Shown here: in pieces, positions 1-16,166 of the stretch
Position numbering within the stretch: the first letter of the stretch is position 1
Layout of the letters: every line of letters starts with the position of its first letter
Source: Cercis canadensis
Lineage: Eukaryota; Streptophyta; Magnoliopsida; Fabales; Fabaceae
DNA: 64,000 bases
NCBI GenBank assembly: GCA_003255065.1
Contig: QAOA01005801.1
Location: forward strand, 1,804,143-1,868,142
Reading direction: 5' to 3'
The notes under the pieces: generated by a model
Seen by the model: the letters and a program-made list of their open reading frames with translations, nothing else
Database searches by the model: none
Told to the model about the DNA's origin: nothing
Program-made: the position numbers and the translations under genes

Positions 1-1035
1 CAGCTGGAATATTCTCGCCAAGCTTTTCTAATGATGAAAGAGCTTGCAGTTTTATTTCTGACGTTGATTAAAAGTAGAATATAGAGTCAATCTCTGTCCT
101 CAGTAAATCTTCTGTGGGGAATGCTTATTCTTAGCAACGAGCTCAGGAAACTTGAACAGATTGATAGCTCCTTCTCTTGTTACCTCTGAAAAGCAAGGCT
201 CCTTGGTTAGCCAGGATGCTGAGAACACATGATCACAGAGAATTCTTTCACCAGAAAAGAGGGTTCTCACAGCAATCTTTACCACATTCAACCAGTTCTT
301 AGTTACCTGCTCAAGGGTTTCCCAATTCATTTTATTGATTTGGGAAGATCTGAAATGTTCTATTCTAAGGTGATGCAGTCCTTCATCTATTTTGGATTTT
401 CTTATGGACTTGTATATCTTGAAACACTCTCTACCATATCCAGATTTGATCATACAGTCAGCTACTGACTTCAAGTAAAACATGGTGATAGTTGATATTC
501 TCTCTGCATCAATGATAGAATCTGCATCCATTCTCAATTCTTCTTCAGGTTCAATCCATCTTCATTATTGATCAGTGATGCTTGACCTTCCTGAAGATTG
601 ACCAGAAACTGATCCAGGATCAAGGTGATCACTGTTAGCAGACAATATCTGGTAGAACTCATGCTCTAGCCTTTTCATGGCAATCTGCATTAGTTTTTGA
701 GTCAGCCCAAGCTTTTCTGACGATGCATGTTTGTTGATGAAGAAATGCAAGGCTTGGCGCAATTACCGGACATATTTGAGAAAATCCCTTGCTTCTTTTT
801 TATTACCTTGGAATAGGGAGGTCACCATGGTGCATGTAGATGAGTTTAAGCCCCATCTCTTGATGATGGATTCAACATTTTTAATGTTCGCTTCCATCAG
901 TTATTCATTAAAGGTATGTGTTGTGGTGGAAGGAGTAAGAGGACTTGGAAATGAATAAGAAGTTGAGGGTGGTTCAAAGGATGAGAGAAAGAGATTTGAC
1001 CTTCCTCTTCTTGGAGTTAATGTGTTGCTGTTCAT
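1..1035 (-). pseudogene. EXO70 exocyst subunit pseudogene, N-terminal half
   Basis: EXO70 proteins are plant exocyst subunits that tether secretory vesicles to the plasma membrane. The minus strand reads MNSNTLTPRRGRSNL from an ATG at 1033-1035. Typical EXO70 stretches follow, such as [72 protein letters not shown] and LCDHVFSASW. The frame is broken by in-frame stops: after HTFNE, after KYVR, a double TAA-TGA after SSITDQ near 565, and after SPQKIY at 100. A further stop interrupts the segment near position 70 that resumes as STSEIKLQALSSLEKLGENI. No intron is seen, as in most plant EXO70 genes. The gene continues beyond the left edge, so only about the first half is visible. Family assignment is confident. 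The exact EXO70 clade is not resolved. Confidence 0.82.
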
Positions 1036-1165
1036 TGAGCCTCGAAGAGTGAGGAACTCTCAAGTAGATTGGAGAATGCAAGTGTGAATGTGAAGCTCCA
1101 ATCACTCTGTTTTGATATTAAGAACAATAGAGCTTCACTGTCATCTATTTTTTCTTTTAGCTTTC

Positions 1166-1173
1166 ATTTATAG
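1166..1173 (-). promoter_or_regulatory. Candidate TATA box of the EXO70 pseudogene
   Basis: The minus strand reads CTATAAAT about 130 bases upstream of the EXO70 ATG at 1035, a plausible distance for a TATA box plus a short 5' leader. The downstream gene is broken, so this would be a relic promoter. Confidence 0.4.
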
Positions 1174-1705
1174 GGGCATTTTAAAGAGCGAGAGCCACAA
1201 GTTTCTATTTTTGTTTGGTGAATCGCAAAGTTTATAATTAAGAAATAGAGGTCTGCTTGTATTAGACTTTGAAACTTTGACTGGACCTGGCATTATAATC
1301 TAGCAATCAATATTTTACATGTGTAATTATCTATTATTTATTTCAGAGCTGCGAGAATAAAGAAAGAAAGTCCTTATCATATAATTAGGATGTAATTTTG
1401 ACCAACGGGGTTGGTTCAGTTAGTAAGGATTGAATTATTTTACTTGTAAGGCTTAAGTTCAAATTTTATTATGAGGAGTTCTTTTTCGATAGACAATCTA
1501 TAAATATTACTGTAAATTCTTGCTGAGACTTGTAATTTGCCTTGGTCTTTTCTTTTTCACAGTCAACATATTTCAAAGATCAAGTCTACGCAGTTGTAAT
1601 TTAAAAAACTTTTTCAGTCCTTTTTTTTTTTCATCTTTGGTTTTCGAAATTCTAAAAAACAAAGTTCATTATGGTAATTGTTGTTTATCATTTGGTTTGG
1701 AAGTC
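1174..1705. other. AT-rich spacer, no gene seen
   Basis: This is non-coding DNA between the EXO70 relic and the copia insertion. It contains the weak SINE-like stretch noted at 1393-1475 and homopolymer T runs near 1620. No open frame here resembles a known protein. Confidence 0.5.
1393..1475 (+). repeat. Possible tRNA-derived SINE fragment
   Basis: The stretch has an A-box-like TTGGTTCAGTTAGTAAGG at about 1410 and, some 40 bases on, a B-box-like AAGTTCAAATTTT. The order and spacing resemble the RNA polymerase III promoter of tRNA-derived plant SINEs. The boxes are degenerate and no clear poly-A tail or target duplication is visible, so this is tentative. Confidence 0.25.
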
Positions 1706-1710
1706 AAAGA

Positions 1711-2103
1711 TGTAAAACCTTGAAGAAGAGGCAAGATGAATCCTTGAGTCTTGCTGTGATGTGAATCAGTTCACATCAATTGTGCAGATGCGCACCAGAT
1801 GAGCAAAGCACCAGAAACCAAAGAATGAACAAATTGAAGAATCTGAAATACAGAATTGAATATCTAAACCTTTCATTAATTAATTAAATGATTACATAAC
1901 ACCTCTATATATAGAGAAGAGAATCTGCAATATACTTCCAGAAACTTCCTACTGCTATGACTAAATAACAGAAAGCACGTGCATCAAAAAACTAACTTCC
2001 TAACTAACTTGACCAAGTATAGCTGGCTTTGACCTTGCTGACTCAGCAACTATGACAGCTCACAAGTCATCCTCCATCATATACATTTCTGTTATGCTTA
2101 ACA
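1711..2103 (-). repeat. 3' LTR of the copia element
   Basis: This 393-bp LTR begins TG and ends CA on either strand. It contains CTATATATAG at 1905-1914, a candidate TATA box. The pol frame runs into it and stops at 2067. Confidence 0.95.
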
Positions 2104-5100
2104 TCCCCCCTCAAACTCAAGGTTCTAGGCAGAACAGTGAGTTTGGCACGATTGGAAAGAAAAGCCTTAGTGGACAGAGGCTTTGTAAGCACATCTGCAA
2201 GTTGATCACATGAAGGAACATGGCAAAGAGCAAGAGACCTGTCCAGCAAACGTTCCCTCACAAATTGACAGTCAATTTCAATGTGCTTAGTACGTGCATG
2301 AAGCACAGGATTAGCAGCCAGAAATGTAGCACTGAGATTATCACATAAAAGCAATGGAGGAGAGGGCAAGGTGAACTGCAACTCCTTTAACAAAGATTGA
2401 AGCCAGAGTATCTCAGAAGTGGCATTAGCTAGAGCTCTATATTCAGCCTCAGTACTAGACCGAGTCACCACTTTCTGCTTTCTTGAAGACCAAGAAATAG
2501 ACTAGAGCCCAGGAAAATTGCATGTCCACTAGTGCTCCTCCTATCATCAGGGCAGCCAGCCCAATCAGAATCCGAATAAGCAAGTAAGGGCAAGGATCTG
2601 GACTTGGTAATAGTAAGGCCATGAGACAAAGTTCCCTTGAGATACTTCAACACACGTTTGGCAGCCTGAAGGTGAATGTCAGTGGGAGCACTCATAAACT
2701 GACAGAGTTTGTTGACGGAGAATGCTATGTCAGGCCTTGTAATGGTGTAGTACTGTAATTCACCTACCAAACTTCGATACACCAAGGGCTGAGACAGCAA
2801 TTCACCATCAAAAATAGAAAGAATCTGAGAGCGCACCATGGGAGTAGGAGCTGGTTTAGCATTTTCCAAGCCAGCTCTGTGAAGCAGATCAAGAACATAC
2901 TTAGTCTGTGACAGATGCAACTAATGAGGCAATCTAATAGCTTCAATACCCAGAAAATAGTGAAGAAAACCTAGATCTTTGAGAGAGAAGGCAGAATTTA
3001 AAGAAGTAATAAGAAATTTAATAAGCAGAGAGTTGGATCCAGTAAGCACAATATCATCAACATACATCAATAAGTAGAGAATGGCTGTAGAAGATGTAAA
3101 CACAAAGAGAGAATTATCAAAAACAGTGCACTTAAAACCCCAAGCCAAGAGTGTAAGTTTCAACTTAGTAAACCAAGCTCGTGGGGCCTATTTAAGGCCA
3201 TATAAAGCCTTTTTCAATTTGCAGACATGATGAGGATAGGTGGAATCCACAAAACCCAGAGGTTGTTTCATATAAACCTCTTCATGTAATTCCCCATTTA
3301 AGAAAGCATTGTTTACATCTAATTGCTGAAGTGGCCATCCATGAGTGAAACAATAGTGAGAACAGTCCTTATGGTGGCTGGCTTGACTACTGGACTGAAA
3401 GTATCAAAGTAGTCAATGCCATAAGTTTGAGTGAAACCTTGAGCCACCAAGCGAGCTTTGTATCTCTCAATAGATCCATCTGCCTTAGACTTGAGTTTGA
3501 AGACCCATCTGCAACCTACAATGTTCTTGTCAGTGGGACATGAAACCATATCCCAAGTTTGATTAGCCAATAAAGCTTTGAACTCAGTAGCCATAGCATC
3601 CACCCAGTGAGGAGACTTGGCGGCTTGATGATAAGTAGATGGTTCAGGAGGAGCTAAACCGTAGGCAGAGGTATAGACTTTGGGTTTAAAAATGCCATTT
3701 TGACTCCTGGTAACCATTCTTCTAGGAACTTGGACAGGAGGATTAGGTAAGTGAGACACTGAGGATGGACTGAGAGGAGATTGAGAGGCTAAAGAAAATG
3801 ACTAAACGGAATTATCTGGTGTAGGTGAAGAAGGAGGGACAGAAACAGTAACAGGATTGGATGAAGAAGGACTTGTGACCACAGGAGTAATAAGATCAAG
3901 AGGAGTGGCAATAGAAATGGCAGACTCTGAGGAAGCAGCAGGTGATGCAGTGTTTGATAGAAAAGGGAAGACTTCCTCAGCAAATACTACATGCCTAGAA
4001 ATATATATTCGATGGGAGGCCATATCTAGGCAAAGAAAACCTTTGTGCCTATTACTGTAACCCAAGAAGCAACAAGGTGCAAACCTGTCATGAAGCTTAT
4101 GAGAACGAAAAGGTCTGAGATAAGGAAAACAAAGGCAACCAAAAGTTTTCAATTGAGTGAATTATGGTGCTTTCTGATATAAGCACTCATATGGGGACTG
4201 AAAATGTAAAACAGATGTAGGTAATCTATTAATGAGATAGACTGTAGTCTGAAAAGCAAAGGGCCAATATTTGGTGGGAAGACCTGCAGTAGTTAGTATG
4301 GAGAGACCAGTTTCCACCACATGCCGATTCTTTCTTTCAACAATGCCATTCTGCTGAGGGGTGTATGGATAAGAAAATCGATGTTCCATGCCTAGTTGCT
4401 TAATAAAATGATCAAAAACAGCAAATTCACCCCCAAAGTCAGATTGCAAGACTTTGATTTTGGAGTTGAATTGTCTTTCAACCATAACATGAAATCTTTG
4501 AAACATTTCCAGAGCCTCAGATTTGGATTTCAGTAAAAAAATCCAAGAAAAACGAGTACAATCATCAATAAGCAGAAGAAAGTAACATGCTCCATTAATA
4601 GCACAACAAGAAGGAGAACCCCATAGGTCAGCATGAATCAAATCAAAGGGTTTTATTGCTCTTGATGTGGACTTAACAAAGGGTAGCCTGTGACTTTTGG
4701 CTAATTGACAAGAGCTACAGATAGAAGTATTATTGAATTTAAAACAAGGTAGATGGCATTTGGTCATAACCTTGTTTATTACATCAATGGCAGGATGACC
4801 TAACCTATTATGCCACAATTTCAAATCAGAAACACATGTATTGGATTTCATGCTAAACACTTGAAAAAATTTGGGGCAATGAACAACATGCTTGTTATTA
4901 GCAGCAAGTTCAGTCATGACCTTGTATAAACCTTGGTCAAGTCTTCCTTGGAGTAACACCTCGTGAGTTATCTGATCCTTCACAAGAAAGCAAGAAGGAT
5001 GAAACTCAACAAAAGCTGCATTATCCTGACATAACCTCTGAACACTAACTAAATTCGCAGTAATTTTAGGAACATGTAAGACATGCTTCAGCAGTAAGGA

Positions 5101-6273
5101 TCTCTTATTAGTTGAGATTGATGCTATACCTGTGTTATGCACAACTCGATTTTTACCATTGCCTACAGTCACTCCTTCATATCCAAGAAAAGGATTATGC
5201 AGAGACAAATTACCAAGATCAGCTGTTACATGATGTGTTGCTCCTGTATCCAGAAACCAAGGAGTGTTGTGAGTGTCTTCTGCAACTCCTGAGGTGGCCA
5301 TGAGAGCTTGAGGATCTTGATTCTGTGGAATATTGCCAGTCACAGACTTAGGTTGATAGTTGTTATCAAACTTATGCCAACAATCAAATGCCACATGCCC
5401 AGGTTTATGGCAAATCTGGCACTGAGGTTTATGGTTTGTACCATTTCCAGGCCTGTTTCTTCTAAACTGGTTTCCTTGATTTTGAAAAGAACGATTTGAT
5501 GAATTACCATTTCCTGACTGATAGCCATAGTTACCAGTATTATTAAACTTCTTCTTGCCTACTGTTTGGTTAAACACAGCAGCATTTGCTTGCATAAGAA
5601 CTTGTTCATCAACAGATCTTTGTCTTTTCAACCTTTCTTCAAATGAAAGTAGGTGACTCTGCAGTGTTTCAACAGAAACTGATGCAAAACTCAGTGGAGC
5701 AACTACTGGATTAAATTCAGAACCTAAGCCACTCAAAATTGCCAAGACTTGATCATCTTGAGTCACATTTTCACCTATGGCTCGAAGATTATCACAGATA
5801 GCACGAATTTTCAGAATATATTCCCAAACACCAAGACTTCCTTTTCTAGTTGTCTGTAATTGAAGTTTCAACTCCATGACTCTTGCTTTTGAAGAGCAAG
5901 CAAAACTCTCTGCAAGTGACCTCCAGATTTCAGTAGTAGAGTTATATGACATGATCTGAGCCATAACTTGCTTAGTCAAGGATGCATAGATCTAACTCAT
6001 AACTAACCTGTTCTATCTCTGCCAAAACGTGTACTCAGAATTCAGAATTAGACTTCCAGTAGATGAATCTTGAATATACTTTTCTGGACAAGGATAAGAT
6101 CCATCAAGCACTTCCTCATATCCATTTGCGATGACAATATTCAGAATTTGGTTCTTCCAGATCAAGTAGTTACTACGATCAAGTTTTATGGTCAGTGATT
6201 GACCAAACATTGGAAGAGTAGCATTCCCAGATTCTCGTGATGGAGTCACAGAGCTTGAACTGCGATTTGCCAT
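2067..6273 (-). pseudogene. Copia gag-pol polyprotein, broken
   Basis: The polyprotein begins MANRSSSSVTPS at 6273. Seen in order are a UBN2-type gag, a zinc knuckle CQICHKPGHVAFDC near 5400, an aspartic protease with FLDTGATHH near 5250, and an integrase with an HH-CC finger (HNRLGHP, CSSCQLAKSH). The DDE core is recognisable as HADLWG, QSDFGGEF and QQNGIVERKNRH. Then come a copia reverse transcriptase (YKARLVAQGF, YVDD near 3060) and RNase H (TRSSTEAEYRAL to LADVLTKPLS). In-frame stops lie near 6013, 6001, 4162, 3802, 3192 and 2921. The frame also shifts near 3335 and near 2490. Almost every domain is intact between lesions. The gene would encode transposition functions for the surrounding element only. 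The C-terminus crosses the polypurine tract into the 3' LTR. Confidence 0.95.
2104..2118 (-). other. Polypurine tract of the copia element
   Basis: The minus strand reads GAGTTTGAGGGGGGA directly before the 3' LTR. This is the expected place and composition for the plus-strand DNA primer. Confidence 0.85.
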
Positions 6274-6280
6274 TAGAGGA

Positions 6281-6292
6281 GCTCTGATACCA
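6281..6292 (-). other. Primer-binding site of the copia element
   Basis: The minus strand reads TGGTATCAGAGC immediately after the 5' LTR. It is complementary to the 3' end of plant initiator tRNA-Met, the usual primer of copia elements. Confidence 0.92.
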
Positions 6293-6692
6293 TGTAAAAC
6301 CTTGAAGAAGAGGCAAGATGAATCCTTGAGTCTTGCTGTGATGTGAATCAGTTCACATCAATTGTGCAGATGCGCACCAGATGAGCAAAGCACCAGAAAC
6401 CAAAGAATGAACAAACTGAAGAATCTAAAATATAGAATTGAATATCTAAACCTTTCATTAATTAATTAAATGATTACATAACACCTTTATATATAGAGAA
6501 GAGAATCTGCAATATACTTCCAGAAACTTCCTACTGCTATGACTAAATAACAGAAAGCACGTGCATCAGAAAACTAACTTCCTAACTAACTTGACCAAGT
6601 ATAGCTGGCTTTGACCTTGCTGACTTAGCAACTATGACAGCTCAGATTTGACAAGTCATCCTCCATCATATACATTTCTGTTATGCTTAACA
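6293..6692 (-). repeat. 5' LTR of the copia element
   Basis: This 400-bp LTR is close to identical to the copy at 1711-2103. The main difference is an extra GATTTGA in the part near 6645. The TATA-like motif at 6486-6496 has one C-to-T change relative to the other LTR. Confidence 0.95.
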
Positions 6693-7200
6693 AAAGACTC
6701 AGTGGTAGTCAGTAGGTTTGTCATTGTTTCTAGACATCTCTATTATGGATACCCTATTTATGTGTTAGTCGTTGTTTTCTTTACTCTAAGACTATTGAGT
6801 ATTATTTTTCAAGCAAAAAATAAAATAAAATCAGAGATTACGGAGTCTTTACTCACTTCTTGTTATTGTATTGACTTGTGGAGTGGGGAACAAGATCATG
6901 TCTCATCATCCGGTGTTTTTACTTTATCCTAACATATGGGATGTGACATGAGTCACGTTCCAAGTGAACATTATATTTTATTATAACATAAATTTTACTA
7001 AATTTTTTAAAATTTTTCTATATACTTCATATGTAACTTTAATAAAATTTAAATTATATTAGTATGATATAGTTTAAACTAAAATTATATAAACAAAATC
7101 ACTTTATATGATATAGGATAAAAAAANAAAAAAAAAAAAAAAAAAACACTCCTCATTTGAAACCAATAATTTTGGAATAAAGAAAGGGAGCATTTTTACA

Positions 7201-7223
7201 TTAGACAAGGGCATCTTGTCTAA
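7201..7223. repeat. Short perfect hairpin
   Basis: The arms TTAGACAAG and CTTGTCTAA are separated by 5 bases. This is a nine-base-pair perfect stem of unknown meaning. Confidence 0.45.
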
Positions 7224-7708
7224 TAATAATGGTCACATCTTAGGCTGCAACTACTCCTACTCCTTCTAATAATAGCTCTCTCTTTTTTCAAAGTCTTCCA
7301 CCCCATAGAAACGGTCAAGTGGCTGATTTGATCAAGCGAGTTCCCATTCTTTTTCTTTGCTTTTTATTTTTTCCCTTTATTTTTTGGTTGGATTGGAGTG
7401 GGGTTGGGGAAGAGATGAGGCGAAATGATCCATATAGATATGGTTATAAAGATAAATATTAGATTTACTATACCACAATTAGTTTCATTATCTGAAAGAT
7501 ACATACAATATTTTTACTTGTAGGTAAATAGGTATTACATTTACAATCTAGTTGATTCAAATTGGGAAAAGAGAGTGAAGAGACCAGTCTTAGAACAATG
7601 AGCACGTTCCACTAAATTCTTCCTCTTAAAGGATTTGAGATACATACAATCTTGCTCTATAAACAATCCATAAAATACATGAAACACAACTTAAATTTAT
7701 TTTTGTCA

Positions 7709-7751
7709 AACTCAGAACAATCTATAGTTTATATATGGATTGTTCTGAGTT
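7709..7751. repeat. Perfect 14-bp inverted repeat
   Basis: AACTCAGAACAATC at 7709-7722 is exactly inverted at 7738-7751, with a 15-base AT-rich loop. It could be the fold-back end of a lost small element or a cruciform-prone site. No target duplication is evident. Confidence 0.6.
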
Positions 7752-10700
7752 AAACCTAAGTTTGAGGTGATATTGATTGTTTTTTTTTTTTATTTTTAAC
7801 ATGCTATTTTGTCTTACACAATGTTATACCGGCACAATTGATGTAATAAAAGTTGCATGAAATCTACTTAAACTTATTTCTTTACAGCTCAAATGCAATT
7901 TTTAGTAAAATTCAAATTCTGATACAGTGGATCACAATGTTCATTGTGTATTGTTTGTAAAAGTAGATTACGGCAATATAAACTTTGTATTCAGCTCAGT
8001 CTCCCTGTTGAACTTTTTTTTTTGGCAATACTTTCAAAATCTTTAAAATGAAATACCACTACTTAATGATTACAATGTACACTTGAAGTCTTATATATGA
8101 CAATTTTACAATATATTTATTTGGAAAAGAAAATCAATATCCACTGAAGTCAGAAAGTGCCAGCTCTATGTGGCAAAAATGAGAAGCTCGTATGTTGACA
8201 TGTATATTTTCTAATATATACATTGGTCAAATAAGAAACTGCGGCTGGTTTTTAGAATGAAACAGATATAATTTTGCATTTTTTTAAAAAAAAAAAAGAA
8301 AAAAAGAAAAATAGATAGCTTTCCATTGTTTCTGAAAAACTACAAGAGCAACCATTACAACCTTTCATGGAAAGGAAAATCAGAAAAATAAAACATCAAC
8401 AGTGGAAAATACCAAGAGCACCAACCTCTCGAAGGAAGGGCAATACAGAACACAGACATGGATCATAGCGGAAAAATCAGAAAGACTCAACTAACTCTGA
8501 ATGAATAGTGGAGTCTCTCTCATTTTTGGATAATGGCTGAAACATCTCAATATTTGTTCCCAAAAATGTTTTCATTCTCGTGATGATGCCTGTGTTGAGG
8601 ATCAAGTTGACACATGGCAAGGTCAGAGCTTGGGAGAGTACATGTGAGCTTAGGTTAGATGTGGTGATGCCCAGACTCCAACACCCAAGTTAGTAGTTGT
8701 GCCGAGTTGATAAGCTGCAATAAATGAGGGTGTATAAAAAGTGTGCATACATGTGGGAGAATGCTATTTATAGTGAAATGAGGGGTATTGTGGTCATTTT
8801 GTTATTGAGGCTGACTTGGGCCTAGTTGGGTCCTAGAGATCATTATGGGCCAAAATTAGGTAAACCAAACATTGGTTTTCAAATTCTACCACATGTTGAA
8901 AACCCCTTTTGATCCCTGCATTATTATTGATTAATCTAGGACATAAGTATTTGGTGATTGTTATGCTACCTCCCCTTTAAAAGAGGGTAGTGCTACCCTA
9001 ATGCCCCTATTGAAGGGGTTATAGTGAAACTCACATCTTGAAATTTGTGTCATTACGAAGATTTTGAAAAAACAAATCAGCTATTAGAACTATTTGTTTC
9101 TTGTAAAATGCATAAACAGAGTCATACAGGGAAAATTGCTGAATTAAAAATAATCAAGAATAATAATTTTCTTTGACATAATTAAACTCAAATTTAGTCA
9201 TTTGTTTTAGAATTTAACCCACACTATGTGATATTTTAGAACATGGATCCCGCTGGAACCAGCTAAAGTATCACTACCCCCTTGGATAGCTTAGCAATCA
9301 CCTAAGCATTTTCACTTGAAATATATCGAGCAAATCTTTAAAAATGCCGCTCATCAGGTTTGCAAAACTCATTATTGTGCCCAATTCGCCTTTAATAACC
9401 CTTGCTTATCGACTATAAATCGAATATTTTCTTTTCTCCAGCTTCTTAAGGGTCAGTTTAGGAGTTGAAAGGGAAAAGAATGGAAATGATATAAGGGGAA
9501 AGTGAGGGAAAGGAAATGAAAGGAAAGGGAGGGTCTTCCTCTCCCTTGTTTGGATAATTTAAATGAGCAAAATGAGGGGAGATGAAAGAAAAAGTTATAT
9601 TGTAAAGTATTTTTACTAATTTATTATTTATTATTAAATTATACTTACTTGTGATTAAATCTACCAAATAATTTGTCTATTAAAAAATTAAAACAAAATA
9701 GAGTAAAACACAATATGGACAAAAGCCACCCAATTTGGGTTGGAGAATACAAAATAAAAAATGAAAACAAAGTTTTTTGTCAAAAGCAATTGTGCCTTTT
9801 GCCAATGTAGATACTGTATTTTGTCCAGGGGTATTACATGTTCTTTAGAAAAATATTTTTAATTATTTTTATTTAAAATTCAAATTTATGTTTTCAAGTG
9901 AGAAATATGATTTTAAGGTCTTTTTAGATTTTGGATCAAAGTTTTGGTCTTTGGGCATTGACCCACTTCATTTTAACCCAAGTTAGAAGATCCTTTGACC
10001 TGTTTTCTTTAAATTTGAGTTTGGGACCTCTTTGCTAATTTGATTTTCGTTAGATACTTTGTTTGGACATAAAGATTATAATTTTATGGGCTTTTAGTGA
10101 TTTTAGGTCAAAATTTATGTTTTGCGCTTAAGCGGTTTTGTTAAAATCCTAGTTTGGGAGCCTTTGGGCCTATTTAATTTTTTTTCTTCAAAATGTTTTA
10201 GTCCAAAAAAATGAAAAATGATTGCTGGATTATTTAATATGTTTGAGATTTTATTTGTGTCTAATTGGACCAACTTATGTCCAAGGTTAAGCCCTTTGGG
10301 CTCACTTTGACCTAATTAGGCCCAATTGGCCCATTAGGATTTTATGACTTTTATTTTTAATCAAAAATAAAGTACGTTTGTATGAATTTTGGAGATGATT
10401 TTTAGCCAACCTAAAGGAGAAGAGTTTCATTAGAGTTTTGGCAACATATCAAGAGAAGTGATGTTGCATGTGCCTTGCAAGTGCTAAGAAAATTGCCAAG
10501 AAGCTCCATTTTAGGGTTTCTTATTTTATTTCAGCAAAAATAAGATTAATATGATCATAAATCTGAAAGGATGTCAGCTAGGCTTTAAGGAATATTTCCA
10601 AGCATAAGGAAAAGGATCTAGCCTCAAGGAAGCTTCATGAAAGTTGTTTGTGCAAGACAATTTTGGAAAAATTGCTAATGAGGGCTTCTTAACTTTATTT

Positions 10701-12277
10701 TTGCGTGAAATAAAAATATAAATTGGAGGAGCTAAAATATATAATTCGGCTAAGGCATTTTGGGGAAGAATTATTGGATTTTTTCACATAATAAGGCTAT
10801 AGAAAAGTGGGAGGAATGTGCAAAAGGGGTAGGAAATAACCAAACTACCCCCAATGTGCTCACCAAGTTGAGAGGACTGATAGCATAAGAAGAAAAATAG
10901 AGAGAGTCTTTCATAATATGCTCCCAACATGAAAATAAAAAAGGAAGAGAGAGAACTTGAAAAAATAATCAGAGAGAGGAAAATTGAGAGAAAAGTTGAG
11001 TATTCTTCAGAGTTCTTAAAGTGTTTTGGAGTATTTTTCATATTTTTCATATTTTTGGAGAGAAAAACATGAAAAAATAGTAGTTTGAGCTTCTCGGAGT
11101 TGAGTTTTACACTTTTAAGCAAGTAATATGAATTTTCGTAAAGAACACTAGGTAATATTCACTATTCTCTTGATTTCTTTTCATTTTCTTGTTGGTCTTT
11201 GTTTGAATCCATGTGAAATGCATGTTTTTCTTCGTTTCCCTCTTGAATGCCTCCATTTCATTTTGATTCTATGAATCTCATTTCACTTAGACTCTTTTTC
11301 TTGTTGATTCAATTTGATTTATGAAAATTTTCCCTTGAACCCCTTCATTTTTGTGTTGATTTTACTTAATTTATCATTTTATATATTGTTTACCTTTTGT
11401 CTCCATTTTCGGTTTTGGGTCATATTTGGGTCTATTTTGATTTTGTTTGGTTCTTTTGGTAGCATGTTTATTCTTGCCTTTTTTTGTTCTTTGATTTTTC
11501 GGTCTTTGGGGGTTTGAGTAAGCACGGCTTTGATTTTAGTTGTTTTCCTCCTCTCTTTCTTGTTCTCTTAATATTTTGGTTTACAGAGATTATGTTTAGT
11601 TTCTATTTTGATTTTGGTTGAGTACTTAGTTGATTGTTGTTTTGATTGTTTTTATCATATGACATGATTTCAGTTTAGAGTTGGTTTTGTTTTGCATGAT
11701 TTTGGTTGATAGTATTGTAGATTTTACATGTTTGCTACCCTATTGTTGTTTTGGTACCATTTGACATGTCTTGTTGGGGTGAATATGCTTCTTGTGGATT
11801 TCTTTTTGAGTATTTTTTTTTCTCGTCTTTGTTTTCTTGAGCATGCTTTAGGGTTATTGATTAAAAATCAAAATGACGCTTGACATTTTTTGAAAATATT
11901 TTTTTTTTGTCTTAATTTTTGACTTTTGTCATGTTTGAATTCAAATAGGTCATTTAGGATAGTTATTATCAAATTTGATGTTTAAATTGTCATTATCAGA
12001 CCTGTCTGTCCAACACTGGCAGTGTTTGGTCTTTTGACCATAACTTGAGCTTCACAACTCCAAATTGCATGATTCTTATTTCATTAGAACTCTGATATGC
12101 ATATCTTAATTGAGTATAAATTTCATATCTTTTCATTTTGCATTTGCTCCCAGTTTTAATTTGAAAATGGTTGTTTCATCTTCGATGTGAAATTGTTAGT
12201 TAATTCTGATAGTGTTCGATTTTTGGGTCATAACTTGAGTTAATGAACTAATTTTTGTATGATTTTCGATTATTTAA

Positions 12278-16166
<3,889 letters not shown>

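Larger units (their letters stand above)
1711..6692 (-). mobile_element. Ty1/copia LTR retrotransposon, complete but inactive
   Basis: A full-length element of about 4,980 bp lies on the minus strand. Both ends carry LTRs that read TGTAAAACCTTG to ATGCTTAACA on the plus strand. A perfect 5-bp target duplication AAAGA flanks it at 1706-1710 and 6693-6697. A primer-binding site for initiator tRNA-Met abuts the 5' LTR and a purine tract abuts the 3' LTR. Between them is one gag-pol frame in copia order (gag, protease, integrase, reverse transcriptase, RNase H). By hand the LTRs differ by six substitutions, all transitions, and one 7-bp indel, which suggests a fairly recent insertion. Six in-frame stops and two frameshifts make it non-autonomous now. 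Confidence 0.97.
6698..9446. other. AT-rich region with no recognisable gene
   Basis: I find no credible coding frame on either strand in about 2.7 kb. It holds a poly-A run containing an N at 7127, homopolymer A/T stretches near 8280, and two short perfect hairpins listed separately. The stretch 8630-9020 has GC-richer text with a TATTTATA at about 8765 and could be a decayed repeat, but I cannot name it. Confidence 0.5.
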
